A stretch of 22,668 nt of DNA from Mycoplasma sp. CAG:877 (GTDB lineage Bacteria; Bacillota_I; Bacilli_A; RF39; UBA660), in NCBI GenBank assembly GCA_000433455.1, contig HF992479.1, forward strand, positions 1 to 22,668, read 5' to 3'. The notes beneath the pieces were generated by a model. It was not told where the DNA came from. It worked only from the letters and a program-made list of their open reading frames with translations, and made no database searches. This document shows positions 1 through 7,429 of this stretch, one piece after another (within the stretch, counting starts at the first letter, position 1; each line of letters starts with the position of its first letter). The position numbers and the translations under genes are program-made.

Positions 1-272
1 TTTGATTTTAAATTATTCAATTCTTTTTCGATGGCATTGACCATTTTTTGAAGCATTTCTATTTCTGTTTTTTTATTGTTTTCTCCACTGGTTTCACGTT
101 CTTGTTGAACTTGTTTATAAAAAGCATTTGTACATAGTACTTGGGCAGTTAACATGAGCCAGTTACCTAAGGCATTTTGTTCGTTGGCAGTTAAATCATC
201 TATTAATAAATATCCTACTATGATAGCACTAGCTGTAAAAGTTTTGGGTGAAACATTTGGTATTAAATTCAT
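1..272 (-). CDS. Unknown protein, 5' part only (runs off window edge)
   Basis: An open frame of 90 codons starts at an ATG (272-270) behind a GGTGG ribosome site and reads off the left edge without a stop. The protein begins MNLIPNVSPKTF. It has a hydrophobic stretch around residues 13-25, a second moderately hydrophobic helix around 33-50 containing a single Cys, and from about residue 52 a charged region rich in Glu, Lys and Gln that looks like the start of a coiled coil. I do not recognise the family. It is divergent from the membrane protein gene starting at 323, with 50 bp between them. The frame itself is convincing because of the ribosome site and uninterrupted reading; the function is unknown. 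Confidence 0.7.
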   Translation of the reverse strand, partial: MNLIPNVSPKTFTASAIIVGYLLIDDLTANEQNALGNWLMLTAQVLCTNAFYKQVQQERETSGENNKKTEIEMLQKMVNAIEKELNNLKS

Positions 273-322
273 TCTACCACCTACAAAATTATATTATTAT
301 TAGTATTAGAATATATTTTAAT

Positions 323-697
323 ATGGAAAATAAAAGTGAAATATTAAAAGAAATTGAAATAGAAAATTATATTTGGATAGTATATTTAGGACTTATTATT
401 TTTTCTTTTTGGTCTAATAATGAGGAGAGAAAATATATTATTTTTGGTGATATAAGTGCTAAAGAAAATTACCGAAAGTCTTTAGTTTTAGTTTTTTCTA
501 TTGCGAGTATTATATACTTTTATTTTTTTTATTCTAGTTATCGTTCATATAAAAATTTGGATAAGAATGATACTGAGAGTAAAAAGTACTTTACAGTTAT
601 TAATTTAATTGCTACGACATTAGTTTTAATAGCTGGTATTTTATTTTTATTTATTGCGATTGAAGATGAAGAGTTAGAAACAGAAATTTCATTTTAA
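323..697 (+). CDS. Small three-helix membrane protein, unknown function
   Basis: The protein has 124 residues and begins MENKSEILKEIE. I chose the ATG at 323 over an in-frame GTG at 248 because the longer frame would overlap the start and ribosome site of the divergent gene. No good Shine-Dalgarno sequence precedes the ATG, so the start is less certain than the frame. Hydrophobic segments lie near residues 17-31, 54-72 and 92-113, and the tail is acidic (EDEELE). Charged, Lys-rich loops connect the helices. No catalytic motif is visible and the family is not recognised. The hairpin just downstream has its T-run on the other strand and serves the convergent rubrerythrin gene. Confidence 0.65.
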   Translation: MENKSEILKEIEIENYIWIVYLGLIIFSFWSNNEERKYIIFGDISAKENYRKSLVLVFSIASIIYFYFFYSSYRSYKNLDKNDTESKKYFTVINLIATTLVLIAGILFLFIAIEDEELETEISF

Positions 698-702
698 AAA
701 AG

Positions 703-723
703 AAAAAAGTCCGGTTTGGACTT
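703..723 (-). terminator. Terminator of the perR-rubrerythrin operon
   Basis: On the minus strand the six-base arms AAGTCC and GGACTT (loop AAACC) are followed by a run of six T. The stem overlaps the rubrerythrin stop codon. On the plus strand no T-run follows the stem, so it is probably one-directional. Confidence 0.75.
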
Positions 724-1264
724 ATTCGTAATTATCAGCTTTTACTTCCATGAAGCTTTGTGGATGAGCACATACTGGACAAGTTGCTAGAGCTTCTGTT
801 CCTTCATAAACATAACCACAGTTTCTACATACCCAGATTTTAGTTCCATCCTTTTTAAATACTCTATCATCTTCAATATTTTGTAGTAATTTTAAATATC
901 TTTTTTCATGTTCTTTTTCGATCTCACCTACTTTTTCAAATAAGAATGCAAGTCTTGTAAAGCCTTCTTCTTTAGCTGTTTCAGCAAATTCTTTATACAT
1001 TTCTGTCCATTCATAGTTTTCACCATTAGCGGCATCTTTTAGGTTTTCTTCAGTTGATGGGATTGCTCCACCATGTAATTCTTTAAACCATAATTTTGCA
1101 TGTTCTTTTTCGTTATTGGCAGTTTCTTCAAAAATAGCAGCAAGTTGTTCATAGCCATCTTTTTTAGCTTTACTTGCATAATATGTGTATTTGTTTCTAG
1201 CTTGACTTTCTCCAGCAAATGCTGTCATTAAATTCTTTTCAGTTTTACTTCCTTTTAGTTCCAT
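722..1264 (-). CDS. rbr: Rubrerythrin (peroxide-reducing di-iron protein)
   Basis: This 180-residue protein has the two-domain layout of classical rubrerythrins. A ferritin-like four-helix domain carries the di-iron ligands (GES around E19, EKEH at 52-55, EKEH at 116-119). A C-terminal rubredoxin domain carries the Fe(Cys)4 knuckles CRNC (146-149) and CPVC (162-165). By family knowledge it reduces hydrogen peroxide to water in the cytoplasm of anaerobes, with electrons passing through the rubredoxin centre. The frame extends further upstream, but the ATG at 1264 is preceded by GTGAGGT at good spacing and gives the normal N-terminus MELKGSKTEKNL. It lies 19 nt after the perR-type gene and ends at a hairpin terminator. 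This indicates a two-gene peroxide-stress operon under control of the repressor it follows. Confidence 0.96.
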   Translation of the reverse strand: MELKGSKTEKNLMTAFAGESQARNKYTYYASKAKKDGYEQLAAIFEETANNEKEHAKLWFKELHGGAIPSTEENLKDAANGENYEWTEMYKEFAETAKEEGFTRLAFLFEKVGEIEKEHEKRYLKLLQNIEDDRVFKKDGTKIWVCRNCGYVYEGTEALATCPVCAHPQSFMEVKADNYE

Positions 1265-1283
1265 TATTTTTACCTCACTTTTT

Positions 1284-1676
1284 TTATTTTGATAATAATT
1301 TTTTACATTCCTTACATAGACCTTCAAGAGTTATGTTGGCACTTTCAACAAGAATAGAATTATCAGTAGATACTTTAGAAATAAATTCATCTTCGTTAGT
1401 ATCAAAAATATCAATAATCTTATTACAATTTTTACAAATTAAATGAATATGTTTTTTAGGATTGCCATCATAATGAAAGTTTCCAGCAGTATCAACAATC
1501 TTTTCAATTGTATTAGACTGGGCTAAGTCATTAACATTTCTGTATACTGTAGCTTGGCCTATTTTAGGATACTTTTGTGATACTTTTTCATAAAGTTCGG
1601 ACATAGTTGGATGAGTTCGATCATTACGTAGAGTATCTAAAATTATTTGTTTTTGTATTGTATTTCTCTTTTTCAT
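1284..1676 (-). CDS. perR: PerR-type Fur family repressor
   Basis: This 130-residue protein of the Fur family has an N-terminal winged helix (recognition region around QATVYRNVNDL, 41-51) and a C-terminal metal-binding dimerisation domain. The spacing of the candidate regulatory-metal ligands H22, D70, H76, H78 and D89 matches B. subtilis PerR H37, D85, H91, H93 and D104 exactly (48, 6, 2 and 11 residues apart). The structural zinc site is C81/C84 with C121/C124, also at PerR spacing. By family knowledge PerR with iron represses peroxide-defence genes, and metal-catalysed oxidation of its His ligands by H2O2 releases it from DNA. It is followed by rubrerythrin and preceded by its own palindromic operator, which implies autoregulation. 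The operator matches the B. subtilis Fur box better than its Per box, so a Fur-like role is not excluded. Confidence 0.9.
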   Translation of the reverse strand: MKKRNTIQKQIILDTLRNDRTHPTMSELYEKVSQKYPKIGQATVYRNVNDLAQSNTIEKIVDTAGNFHYDGNPKKHIHLICKNCNKIIDIFDTNEDEFISKVSTDNSILVESANITLEGLCKECKKLLSK

Positions 1677-1687
1677 ATAAATTCCTT

Positions 1688-1706
1688 ATTGATAATTATT
1701 ATCAAT
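1688..1706. promoter_or_regulatory. Fur/PerR-type operator palindrome
   Basis: ATTGATAATTATTATCAAT is a perfect 19-bp palindrome about the T at 1697. Its core TGATAAT-T-ATTATCA is the 7-1-7 heptad form bound by Fur-family repressors. It covers the expected transcription start region of the perR-type gene, 12 nt upstream of its ATG. A further TTATAAT half-site (1706-1712) overlaps the adjacent -10 box. Confidence 0.88.
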
Positions 1707-1710
1707 TATA

Positions 1711-1738
1711 ATTATAGCATTATAAAAACTTTTGTCAA
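1711..1738 (-). promoter_or_regulatory. Sigma-A promoter of perR-rbr
   Basis: On the minus strand, TTGACA (1738-1733) and TATAAT (1716-1711) are both consensus hexamers, separated by 16 bp. The operator lies directly downstream, so a bound repressor would block open-complex formation. Confidence 0.88.
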
Positions 1739-1797
1739 TAGTAAATGATATTTGCACTATTTATTTTTTGTATCATAAATTACTATAGGTGAAAAGT

Positions 1798-2010
1798 ATG
1801 AAAAATAAACATCCTTTCTTTTGTAATTGTTATTCGTACAAACAAAAAAGAAAAAGTAATATCTTGTACTTGGTTGGTGTTATAGTTGTTTTTATAATAC
1901 TTTTTTATCAGATGTTACTTTTACTTTTTATTACAACAAGACTTAATGTTGTTATTTTACTGTTTGAATTTTTACTACTCTGTTTCTTGATTTTCTTTGT
2001 TTTCTTTTGA
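1798..2010 (+). CDS. Small two-helix membrane protein
   Basis: This 70-residue protein begins MKNKHPFFCNCYSY. An AGGTG ribosome site (1787-1791) sits six bases before the ATG at 1798 and favours it over an upstream in-frame start at 1789. A short basic N-terminus with a CNC motif and a KQKRK cluster precedes two hydrophobic helices (about 24-46 and 51-70), so the positive-inside rule puts the N-terminus in the cytoplasm. It ends almost within the second helix. Its last 36 nt overlap the end of the convergent ysxE-like gene. The family is not recognised. The ribosome site supports a real gene, but its size and low complexity leave doubt. Confidence 0.55.
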   Translation: MKNKHPFFCNCYSYKQKRKSNILYLVGVIVVFIILFYQMLLLLFITTRLNVVILLFEFLLLCFLIFFVFF

Positions 2011-2877
2011 TACTAGTTTACTACCCTTTTCAATATATTCGATTAGATCGGTTACAATTATGGTGTTATTGTAATGATTATTTGTAAAAGTTATTTTCCA
2101 AGGTTTAGCTATTAATGAGAAAAATAATAGTTCTTCATCATAGGTATATTTGTACTTTTTTTGATAAAGATTATAGAGACTTTTAAATTCTAAATCTTGA
2201 TATTCATTCTTAAAAAAAGTAATTAAGTCATAGATGGGATAACCTCGTTTAGCTTTATTCCAGTTTATAAGATAAGCATTATCTTTGGATAATAGGAAAT
2301 GTTCAGTTGAGATGTTGTTATGTAATAAGACTTGTCGTTCCCTGGTTTGTTTAAGTTTTTCATTGTACCATTGTTCTAGTGCTTCTCTAGAAAATGAAAT
2401 AGCGTTATATATATTAGTTATATTTCTGATTAATAAATACTCTTCTGGGGACATATAAACTTTATTTTCGATATAGTCTTGGAGATCGTGATAATAATAA
2501 TCTAAGTATTCTAACTCTTTTAAATTGGACTCATATATTTCTTTAATAGAGTCAAGATTAGTATTTTCATAAACTGTAGTTTTTGTGTGTAAAATACTTA
2601 GAATATAGATTAAGTTTAGAGCTTTATCTTCTTTAGACATTTCTGATTCTTCAATATATTCATATATTTCGTATGGATCTTTTGGAGAATTTATTGGTGG
2701 AAGATAATTTTCAAAATTCCTATTTTCTAAATAAGTATATATTTTATTATTGTTACTGGTTTTTATTTTTAAAGTATATGTTCCTTTATCAGTATCTATT
2801 ATTTTTACTTTTTTTAGATATTTAATTTTTTTAGGATTTAATTTATATTTATTTAGTATTTTTTCATCATTAGTCAT
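1975..2877 (-). CDS. ysxE: YsxE/CotS-like spore-coat pseudokinase
   Basis: This 300-residue protein resembles the aminoglycoside-phosphotransferase-fold family that includes the spore coat proteins CotS and YsxE. The catalytic-loop region (LLHNNISTEHF, about 184-194) and the following metal-loop region (LINWNKAKRGYPIYDL, 203-218) align with the family pattern HGD...N...DW. The catalytic Asp reads as Asn (HNN) and the metal-binding Asp also reads as Asn (INW), so phosphotransfer activity looks lost. The gene starts inside the end of the SpoVID-like gene (8-nt overlap, no separate ribosome site), implying translational coupling. In B. subtilis ysxE directly follows spoVID. Sequence similarity alone is modest; the order of genes makes the assignment convincing. 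A structural role in the spore coat is inferred. Confidence 0.75.
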   Translation of the reverse strand: MTNDEKILNKYKLNPKKIKYLKKVKIIDTDKGTYTLKIKTSNNNKIYTYLENRNFENYLPPINSPKDPYEIYEYIEESEMSKEDKALNLIYILSILHTKTTVYENTNLDSIKEIYESNLKELEYLDYYYHDLQDYIENKVYMSPEEYLLIRNITNIYNAISFSREALEQWYNEKLKQTRERQVLLHNNISTEHFLLSKDNAYLINWNKAKRGYPIYDLITFFKNEYQDLEFKSLYNLYQKKYKYTYDEELLFFSLIAKPWKITFTNNHYNNTIIVTDLIEYIEKGSKLVSKENKENQETE

Positions 2878-3643
2878 TTGTAGTGTTTGGAATAATTATT
2901 TTACTTCCAATTGTTAAGTTTGATAAATCATTATAGTTTTCTAGTTCTTCTTTGGTAACATGGTATTTTTCTATTAGAGACTGAATAGTTTCTTCTTGAC
3001 GAAGTATATATACTGAATATGTTGAAAATGTTTCTTCACTACTATCAAGGGATGAGAATAGAGAACCAACATTCTTAGTTGTTTCTTCTTTTTCTGATAC
3101 TTGAGTAATTTCTACTGTTTGTTCTTGAGTTTTAGAATTTAGAGTTTTATCTATTTTTGGTGTTGGCATTTCAGGGATTTCTTTTTCCTCGTTACTTAAG
3201 TTGGCATCACACTCTCTTGTTTCTTTTAAATTAGACATTTTATCATCTTCCTTATTAGGTTTTTCCTCGGTTTTAATAGGTTCAATACTTGGTTGTTCTT
3301 GTTCTTCTTTAACTTCTATTATTTCAACGCCTTCTATTTTTAATTCAATGTTGCAAACCATAGTATCATCATTTTCTATTTCATAGTAAAAATCAGATAT
3401 TGATATTTTTGTTGTTGATAAGTCTAGTTTTTCTGTTAGAGCTATTTCAACAGGAATTGTGTAGTCAAACTTTTCTTCTAGACGAGATGCCTCTGTTAAT
3501 TTGTAGTTTCCCGTTACTTTAAATTCACCAGCAATATTACTTTCATCTTGGAACTTTAGATTATGATCTAGAGAGATAGCAGTTATTTCACCAATCATGG
3601 AAGGAAACTCTAAGTTTTTCTTTAAAGATATTGTTTTTTTCAT
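2870..3643 (-). CDS. spoVID: SpoVID-like spore coat morphogenesis protein with C-terminal LysM
   Basis: The protein has 257 residues. An N-terminal beta-rich domain (1-110) contains GEITAISLDHNL and GNYKLT, close to the pattern at the start of Bacillus SpoVID. An acidic, low-complexity Glu/Lys/Thr linker follows (about 112-205). A LysM module ends the protein (209-253; ILRQEETIQSLIEKYHV ... LTIGSKIIIPN). By family knowledge SpoVID sits on the forespore surface in the mother cell and drives coat encasement. This copy is less than half as long as the B. subtilis protein, mainly through a shorter linker. AGGAGG (3654-3649) precedes the ATG. It lies downstream of lon but beyond a terminator, so it probably has its own promoter. 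A generic LysM protein is the alternative; the ysxE-like partner and tig-lon context argue for SpoVID. Confidence 0.78.
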   Translation of the reverse strand: MKKTISLKKNLEFPSMIGEITAISLDHNLKFQDESNIAGEFKVTGNYKLTEASRLEEKFDYTIPVEIALTEKLDLSTTKISISDFYYEIENDDTMVCNIELKIEGVEIIEVKEEQEQPSIEPIKTEEKPNKEDDKMSNLKETRECDANLSNEEKEIPEMPTPKIDKTLNSKTQEQTVEITQVSEKEETTKNVGSLFSSLDSSEETFSTYSVYILRQEETIQSLIEKYHVTKEELENYNDLSNLTIGSKIIIPNTTND

Positions 3644-3659
3644 ATTAACCTCCTAAATC

Positions 3660-3688
3660 ATACTATGAAAAAAGAAGAATTAATATTC
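3660..3688 (-). promoter_or_regulatory. Possible sigma-E-type promoter of spoVID-ysxE
   Basis: On the minus strand GAATATT (3688-3682) fits the sigma-E -35 consensus KMATATT. After 14 bp it is followed by CATAGTAT (3667-3660), which fits six of eight positions of CATACANT. The start site predicted from this would fall at or just before the AGGAGG, giving an unusually short leader, and the -35 lies within the lon terminator stem. It is therefore only suggestive. Confidence 0.35.
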
Positions 3689-3694
3689 TTCTTT
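3667..3694 (-). terminator. Terminator after lon
   Basis: On the minus strand the 10-bp arms AAAGAAGAAT and ATTCTTCTTT enclose a four-base loop. The downstream arm runs into a six-T tract. The stem is A/T-rich and thus not very stable. Confidence 0.65.
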
Positions 3695-3702
3695 AGGTTG
3701 TA

Positions 3703-5997
3703 CTATTTAAAAAGTTTCTTATATATTTCTATATAATTACTTACAAAGTTAAAAGTAATATCTTTTTTTATATCTTCAGGAATTTCTTCTAAGTCCTTTT
3801 CATTTTCTTTTGGTAAGAAAACTGTTTTTATACCAGCTCTATGAGCACCTATTATTTTTTCTTTTAGGCCACCAATTGGTAAGATACGACCACGTAGGGT
3901 TATTTCACCAGTCATGGAAATATTGTAGTTTACAGTTTGCTTTTTAAAGATACTAATTAAGGCACTTGTTATAGCGATACCAGCTGATGGACCATCTTTT
4001 GAAACAGCACCTTCCGGGAAATGAATATGAATATTATTTTCTTCTAGTAATTTGTAATCAATATTAAACTCTTCGGTGTTGGCTTTAATATAACTTAGAG
4101 CTATTTGACAAGATTCTTGCATAACCTCACCTAATGAACCGGTTAAAATTAAATCACCTTTACCTTTAAAAATATTGGCTTCTATTGGTAGGATATCACC
4201 ACCGAAAATAGTATAGGCCATACCATTTACTACGCCAATTTCATTTTTATTACTATTTTCAGTATAAAAATACTTTTTCTTTCCTAAATAGTTTTCAATA
4301 TTTTCAGGAGTAATTTTATAAAAAACTGTATTTTTTTCTAATAATATTTCTTTGACAATTTTTCTAAATAATGTAGCAATAATTCGTTCTAGTTCACGTA
4401 CTCCGGCTTCTTTTGTATAATTTCTAATCATTATCATTATAGCTTCGTCAGTTACTTGAAGTTGTAATGGAGTTAGACCATGTTCTTCTAATTCTTTAGG
4501 TATTAGATGACGTTTGGCAATATCTAGTTTTTCATATTCAGTATAACTAGATAAGTTTATTATTTCTAACCTATCACGTAATTCATATGGAATTTGTTCG
4601 ATGTAGTTAGCTGTTGCGATAAAGAATACTTTTGAAAGATCAAATTCTTCTTCAATATAGTGATCAGAGAACTTTTTATTTTGTTCTGGATCTAGGACTT
4701 CTAAGAGACTACTTGCTGGGTCTCCTTTTATGTCTTTAGTCATTTTATCTATTTCATCAATTATAAAGACTGGGTTTGAAGTTCCAGCTCTTCTTATACC
4801 TTGAATTATGCGACCAGGATTGGCACCAATATAGGTTCTTCTATGACCGATAATTTCAGCTTCATCATTGATACCACCAACGCTAATCTTAGCAACTTTA
4901 CGATTTAGACTATTAGCAATACTTATCGCAAGAGAAGTCTTACCTACTCCTGGTGGACCAACTAAACAGATGATTGGACTACGTAAATTATTAGTATTTT
5001 GTTTGACTGCTAAATATTCTAAAATTCTTGTTTTTACTTCGTCTAGGGCATAATGAGAACTATCTAGGATAGCTTTTACTTTAGTTAGATCTTCATTATC
5101 TTTAGTAGTATTATTCCAAGGAAGATTTAGCATCCAATCTAAGTAATCTCTTATCATACCAAGTTCTGGAGAATTACTATTTATAGCTTCGTAACGGGCA
5201 AGTTCACGATTTATCTTTTCTTTTACTTTGGCATTACATTTTAACTTGGCGATTTTTTTCTTTAGACGTACTACTTCATCATCTTTACTGTTTGCTTCAC
5301 CTAGTTCTTTTTGCATAGCTTTTATTTTAGCACGTAAGAAATATTCTTTTTGAGTTTCACTTAACTCTTTTTCTACTTCAGCTTCGATTTTTTGTTCTAA
5401 TTTGACAAGTTGTAAATCTTCATTAATGTCTTCTATTAATAATTTGCATCTATCAATAGGATTTACTGTTGTTACATATTTCTTTTTCTTTTTATAGTCG
5501 ATGTTTAGGAAACTTGCTATTAAATCACAAAGTTCATCTAGACCAGAGACATTATTTATTTGACTCATTACAGCATTACCTATATATGGAACTTTATCGA
5601 TATAATGTTCAAGATGTTTTATTAAAATATTAATATAATTATCTTCATCTGGATTTGTCATTATAGGTATATCATTATAGTTTGCTTCATAATTTTTATT
5701 ATCAAAAACGTAGTTAGTTATTTCTACTCTTTTTAGTCCTTCTAAAACAACACGAGTCTTTCCATTTGGAACATTTAATTTTAATTTTATACGTCCTAGG
5801 ACACCATAATTAGGTAGTGACATAATATCAACATTGGACTCATCAATAGGATTTACAATTAAAATAAGTTCATCATCACAGTCGAATGTTTCACTCATTT
5901 GTTTATCAAAATTCTTGTCATACTCAATTCTTACTTCGTTATTTGGAAAGATGACCATATCATTAATAATTAAAACTCTTAACTTTTCCTTTTCCAA
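3703..5997 (-). CDS. lon: Lon ATP-dependent protease (LonA type)
   Basis: This 764-residue protein has the full LonA layout: an N-terminal LAN substrate-recognition domain (1-about 185), a long helical coiled coil (about 190-290), an AAA+ module and a C-terminal serine-lysine protease domain. Walker A is GPPGVGKT (347-354) and Walker B is FIIDEID (411-417). The catalytic Ser is S671 in KDGPSAG and the Lys is K714 in GGLKEK, 43 residues apart as in E. coli Lon. By family knowledge it degrades misfolded and regulatory proteins in the cytoplasm. The start is a TTG (5997) placed eight bases after a strong GGAGGTG, giving MEKEKLRVLI. It has its own promoter and terminator and follows the trigger factor gene, as in a shortened B. 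subtilis tig-clpX-lonB-lonA cluster. No clpX or lonB is present here. Confidence 0.97.
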   Translation of the reverse strand: MEKEKLRVLIINDMVIFPNNEVRIEYDKNFDKQMSETFDCDDELILIVNPIDESNVDIMSLPNYGVLGRIKLKLNVPNGKTRVVLEGLKRVEITNYVFDNKNYEANYNDIPIMTNPDEDNYINILIKHLEHYIDKVPYIGNAVMSQINNVSGLDELCDLIASFLNIDYKKKKKYVTTVNPIDRCKLLIEDINEDLQLVKLEQKIEAEVEKELSETQKEYFLRAKIKAMQKELGEANSKDDEVVRLKKKIAKLKCNAKVKEKINRELARYEAINSNSPELGMIRDYLDWMLNLPWNNTTKDNEDLTKVKAILDSSHYALDEVKTRILEYLAVKQNTNNLRSPIICLVGPPGVGKTSLAISIANSLNRKVAKISVGGINDEAEIIGHRRTYIGANPGRIIQGIRRAGTSNPVFIIDEIDKMTKDIKGDPASSLLEVLDPEQNKKFSDHYIEEEFDLSKVFFIATANYIEQIPYELRDRLEIINLSSYTEYEKLDIAKRHLIPKELEEHGLTPLQLQVTDEAIMIMIRNYTKEAGVRELERIIATLFRKIVKEILLEKNTVFYKITPENIENYLGKKKYFYTENSNKNEIGVVNGMAYTIFGGDILPIEANIFKGKGDLILTGSLGEVMQESCQIALSYIKANTEEFNIDYKLLEENNIHIHFPEGAVSKDGPSAGIAITSALISIFKKQTVNYNISMTGEITLRGRILPIGGLKEKIIGAHRAGIKTVFLPKENEKDLEEIPEDIKKDITFNFVSNYIEIYKKLFK

Positions 5998-6005
5998 GGG
6001 ATATT

Positions 6006-6012
6006 CACCTCC
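6006..6012 (-). promoter_or_regulatory. Ribosome site that fixes the TTG start of lon
   Basis: GGAGGTG on the minus strand ends eight bases before the TTG at 5997. There is no in-frame ATG near it, so TTG is the start. Confidence 0.85.
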
Positions 6013-6033
6013 AAATTTTTAATACTGCTTTTT

Positions 6034-6061
6034 ATTATATATTAATTTTTAATTTTTTCAA
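6034..6061 (-). promoter_or_regulatory. Sigma-A promoter of lon
   Basis: On the minus strand TTGAAA (6061-6056) and TATAAT (6039-6034) are separated by 16 bp, about 22 nt upstream of the lon ribosome site. No CtsR or CIRCE repeat is visible beside it. Confidence 0.75.
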
Positions 6062-6095
6062 AGAAAATTACGATTATTTTGTAAATTTTTGTAGA

Positions 6096-6126
6096 AAAGA
6101 AAAAAAGTGATTATAATCACCTTTTT
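6096..6126 (-). terminator. Terminator after tig
   Basis: The perfect palindrome GTGATTATAATCAC (6107-6120), extended by A/T pairs, is followed on the minus strand by a seven-T run and then CTTTTC. The hairpin begins at the tig stop codon. Confidence 0.82.
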
Positions 6127-7423
6127 ACTTGTTTAATTCTTTTAGTAAATCTAGAGTTTTACGCATCTCTAAATCATATTGAATCATATCAATTCCACCA
6201 AATTGAGCTAAGAATTGATCTTTTTCCATTTGGTACTTTTTAGCTAATTCTTCTGCTTCTTTTTCAGCTTCTTCAGCAGTTACTTCAATCTTTTCTAGAT
6301 TCATGATTTCTTCTAACATTAAACGATATAATACGTTTGCGTATGCTTCTTTTTCCATTTGATTCTTTAAATCTTTTTCAGTTGTATTAGTAAATTTATA
6401 ATATAAGTCAAGTGAAATACCTTGCATCTTCATTTGTTCTTCAAATCTATGTAGTAATCTATCAACTTCTTCGTCAACCATTTCTTCTGGAATGTCAACT
6501 TCTACATTTTTAGATACTTCTTCAAGTATTTTATCAATATATTTATTTTCTACGTCAACTTCTTTTTGAGCTGCGATTGATTTTTTAATTTCTTCTTTTA
6601 AAGTTTCTTCAGAAGTAACACCTTCCATACCCAAATCTTCAAAGAATTCTTCATCTAATTCTCTTTTTTCTTTAGTTTTGATTTCGTTTACTTTTACTTT
6701 GAATACTACTTTTTGTCCTGCTAAATCTTTAGCACCATAGTCTTCTGGGAAAGTTAATTCAATATCTTTTTCTTCTCCAGTTTTCATACCAGCAACTTGT
6801 TCTTCAAAACCAGGAATAAATGTATGTGAACCGATTTCTAGAGAATAGTTTTCACCTTTTCCACCATCGAATGCAACACCATCTTTAAATCCTTCAAAAT
6901 CGATTACAGCGATGTCACCATTTTCAACTTCTCCGTCTTCCTTTGTTACTAATTCAGTATATCTTTCTAATAAATGACCAAGTTCATGCTCGATTTCTTC
7001 ATCAGTTACTTCTACTTTTTCCGGTTTGATATTTAAACCTTTATATTTTTTTACTTTAACTTCAGGTTTAGTAATGATTTTAAATTCAAATTCAACACCA
7101 TTTTCATCAATTCCTTTTAAGTCAACAGTTGGTTGTACAACTGGTACTAACTTTGAATCCTCCATTGCTTTTAGATAAGCTTCTTGTAATAATAAATCAG
7201 CAGCATCTAAAAATAATGATTCTTTACCAAAATGTTTTTCATAAATATCTCTTGGTACTTTTCCAGTACGGAAACCATCAACTTTAGCAGTCTTTTGTTT
7301 CTTTGAAAAAGCTTTATCTAAGGCATTTTTCCATTGTTCACCTTCTATTTTTACAGGTACTGCATGAACATTTTTCTTTGTTTCTTCTTTTTTTGTTTCT
7401 TTAGCTTTTACTTCTTTTGCCAT
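6125..7423 (-). CDS. tig: Trigger factor (ribosome-associated chaperone)
   Basis: This 432-residue protein has the three trigger factor domains. The ribosome-binding domain carries the signature GFRTGKVP (50-57). A FKBP-type peptidyl-prolyl isomerase domain covers about 165-250 (GDIAVIDFEGFKDG ... FIPGFEEQVAGM). A helical C-terminal substrate-cradle domain follows. It binds at the ribosome exit tunnel and shields nascent chains. Before the conserved fold there is a Lys/Glu-rich extension of about 18 residues (KEVKAKETKKEETKK) not seen in the E. coli protein. GGAGGG lies seven to twelve bases before the ATG. It has its own sigma-A promoter and a terminator, and lon follows 127 bp downstream. 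Confidence 0.97.
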   Translation of the reverse strand: MAKEVKAKETKKEETKKNVHAVPVKIEGEQWKNALDKAFSKKQKTAKVDGFRTGKVPRDIYEKHFGKESLFLDAADLLLQEAYLKAMEDSKLVPVVQPTVDLKGIDENGVEFEFKIITKPEVKVKKYKGLNIKPEKVEVTDEEIEHELGHLLERYTELVTKEDGEVENGDIAVIDFEGFKDGVAFDGGKGENYSLEIGSHTFIPGFEEQVAGMKTGEEKDIELTFPEDYGAKDLAGQKVVFKVKVNEIKTKEKRELDEEFFEDLGMEGVTSEETLKEEIKKSIAAQKEVDVENKYIDKILEEVSKNVEVDIPEEMVDEEVDRLLHRFEEQMKMQGISLDLYYKFTNTTEKDLKNQMEKEAYANVLYRLMLEEIMNLEKIEVTAEEAEKEAEELAKKYQMEKDQFLAQFGGIDMIQYDLEMRKTLDLLKELNK

Positions 7424-7429
7424 ATATAT

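Noticed and set aside
248..322. GTG start at 248 for the first plus-strand membrane protein
   Set aside because: It would overlap the start and ribosome site of the divergent gene, and the added residues are not membrane-protein-like; the ATG at 323 fits better.
1289..1303. Second Fur-type box in front of rubrerythrin (TGATAATAATT)
   Set aside because: Only one heptad is intact and the other half has no symmetry. It lies inside the perR coding end with no promoter nearby.
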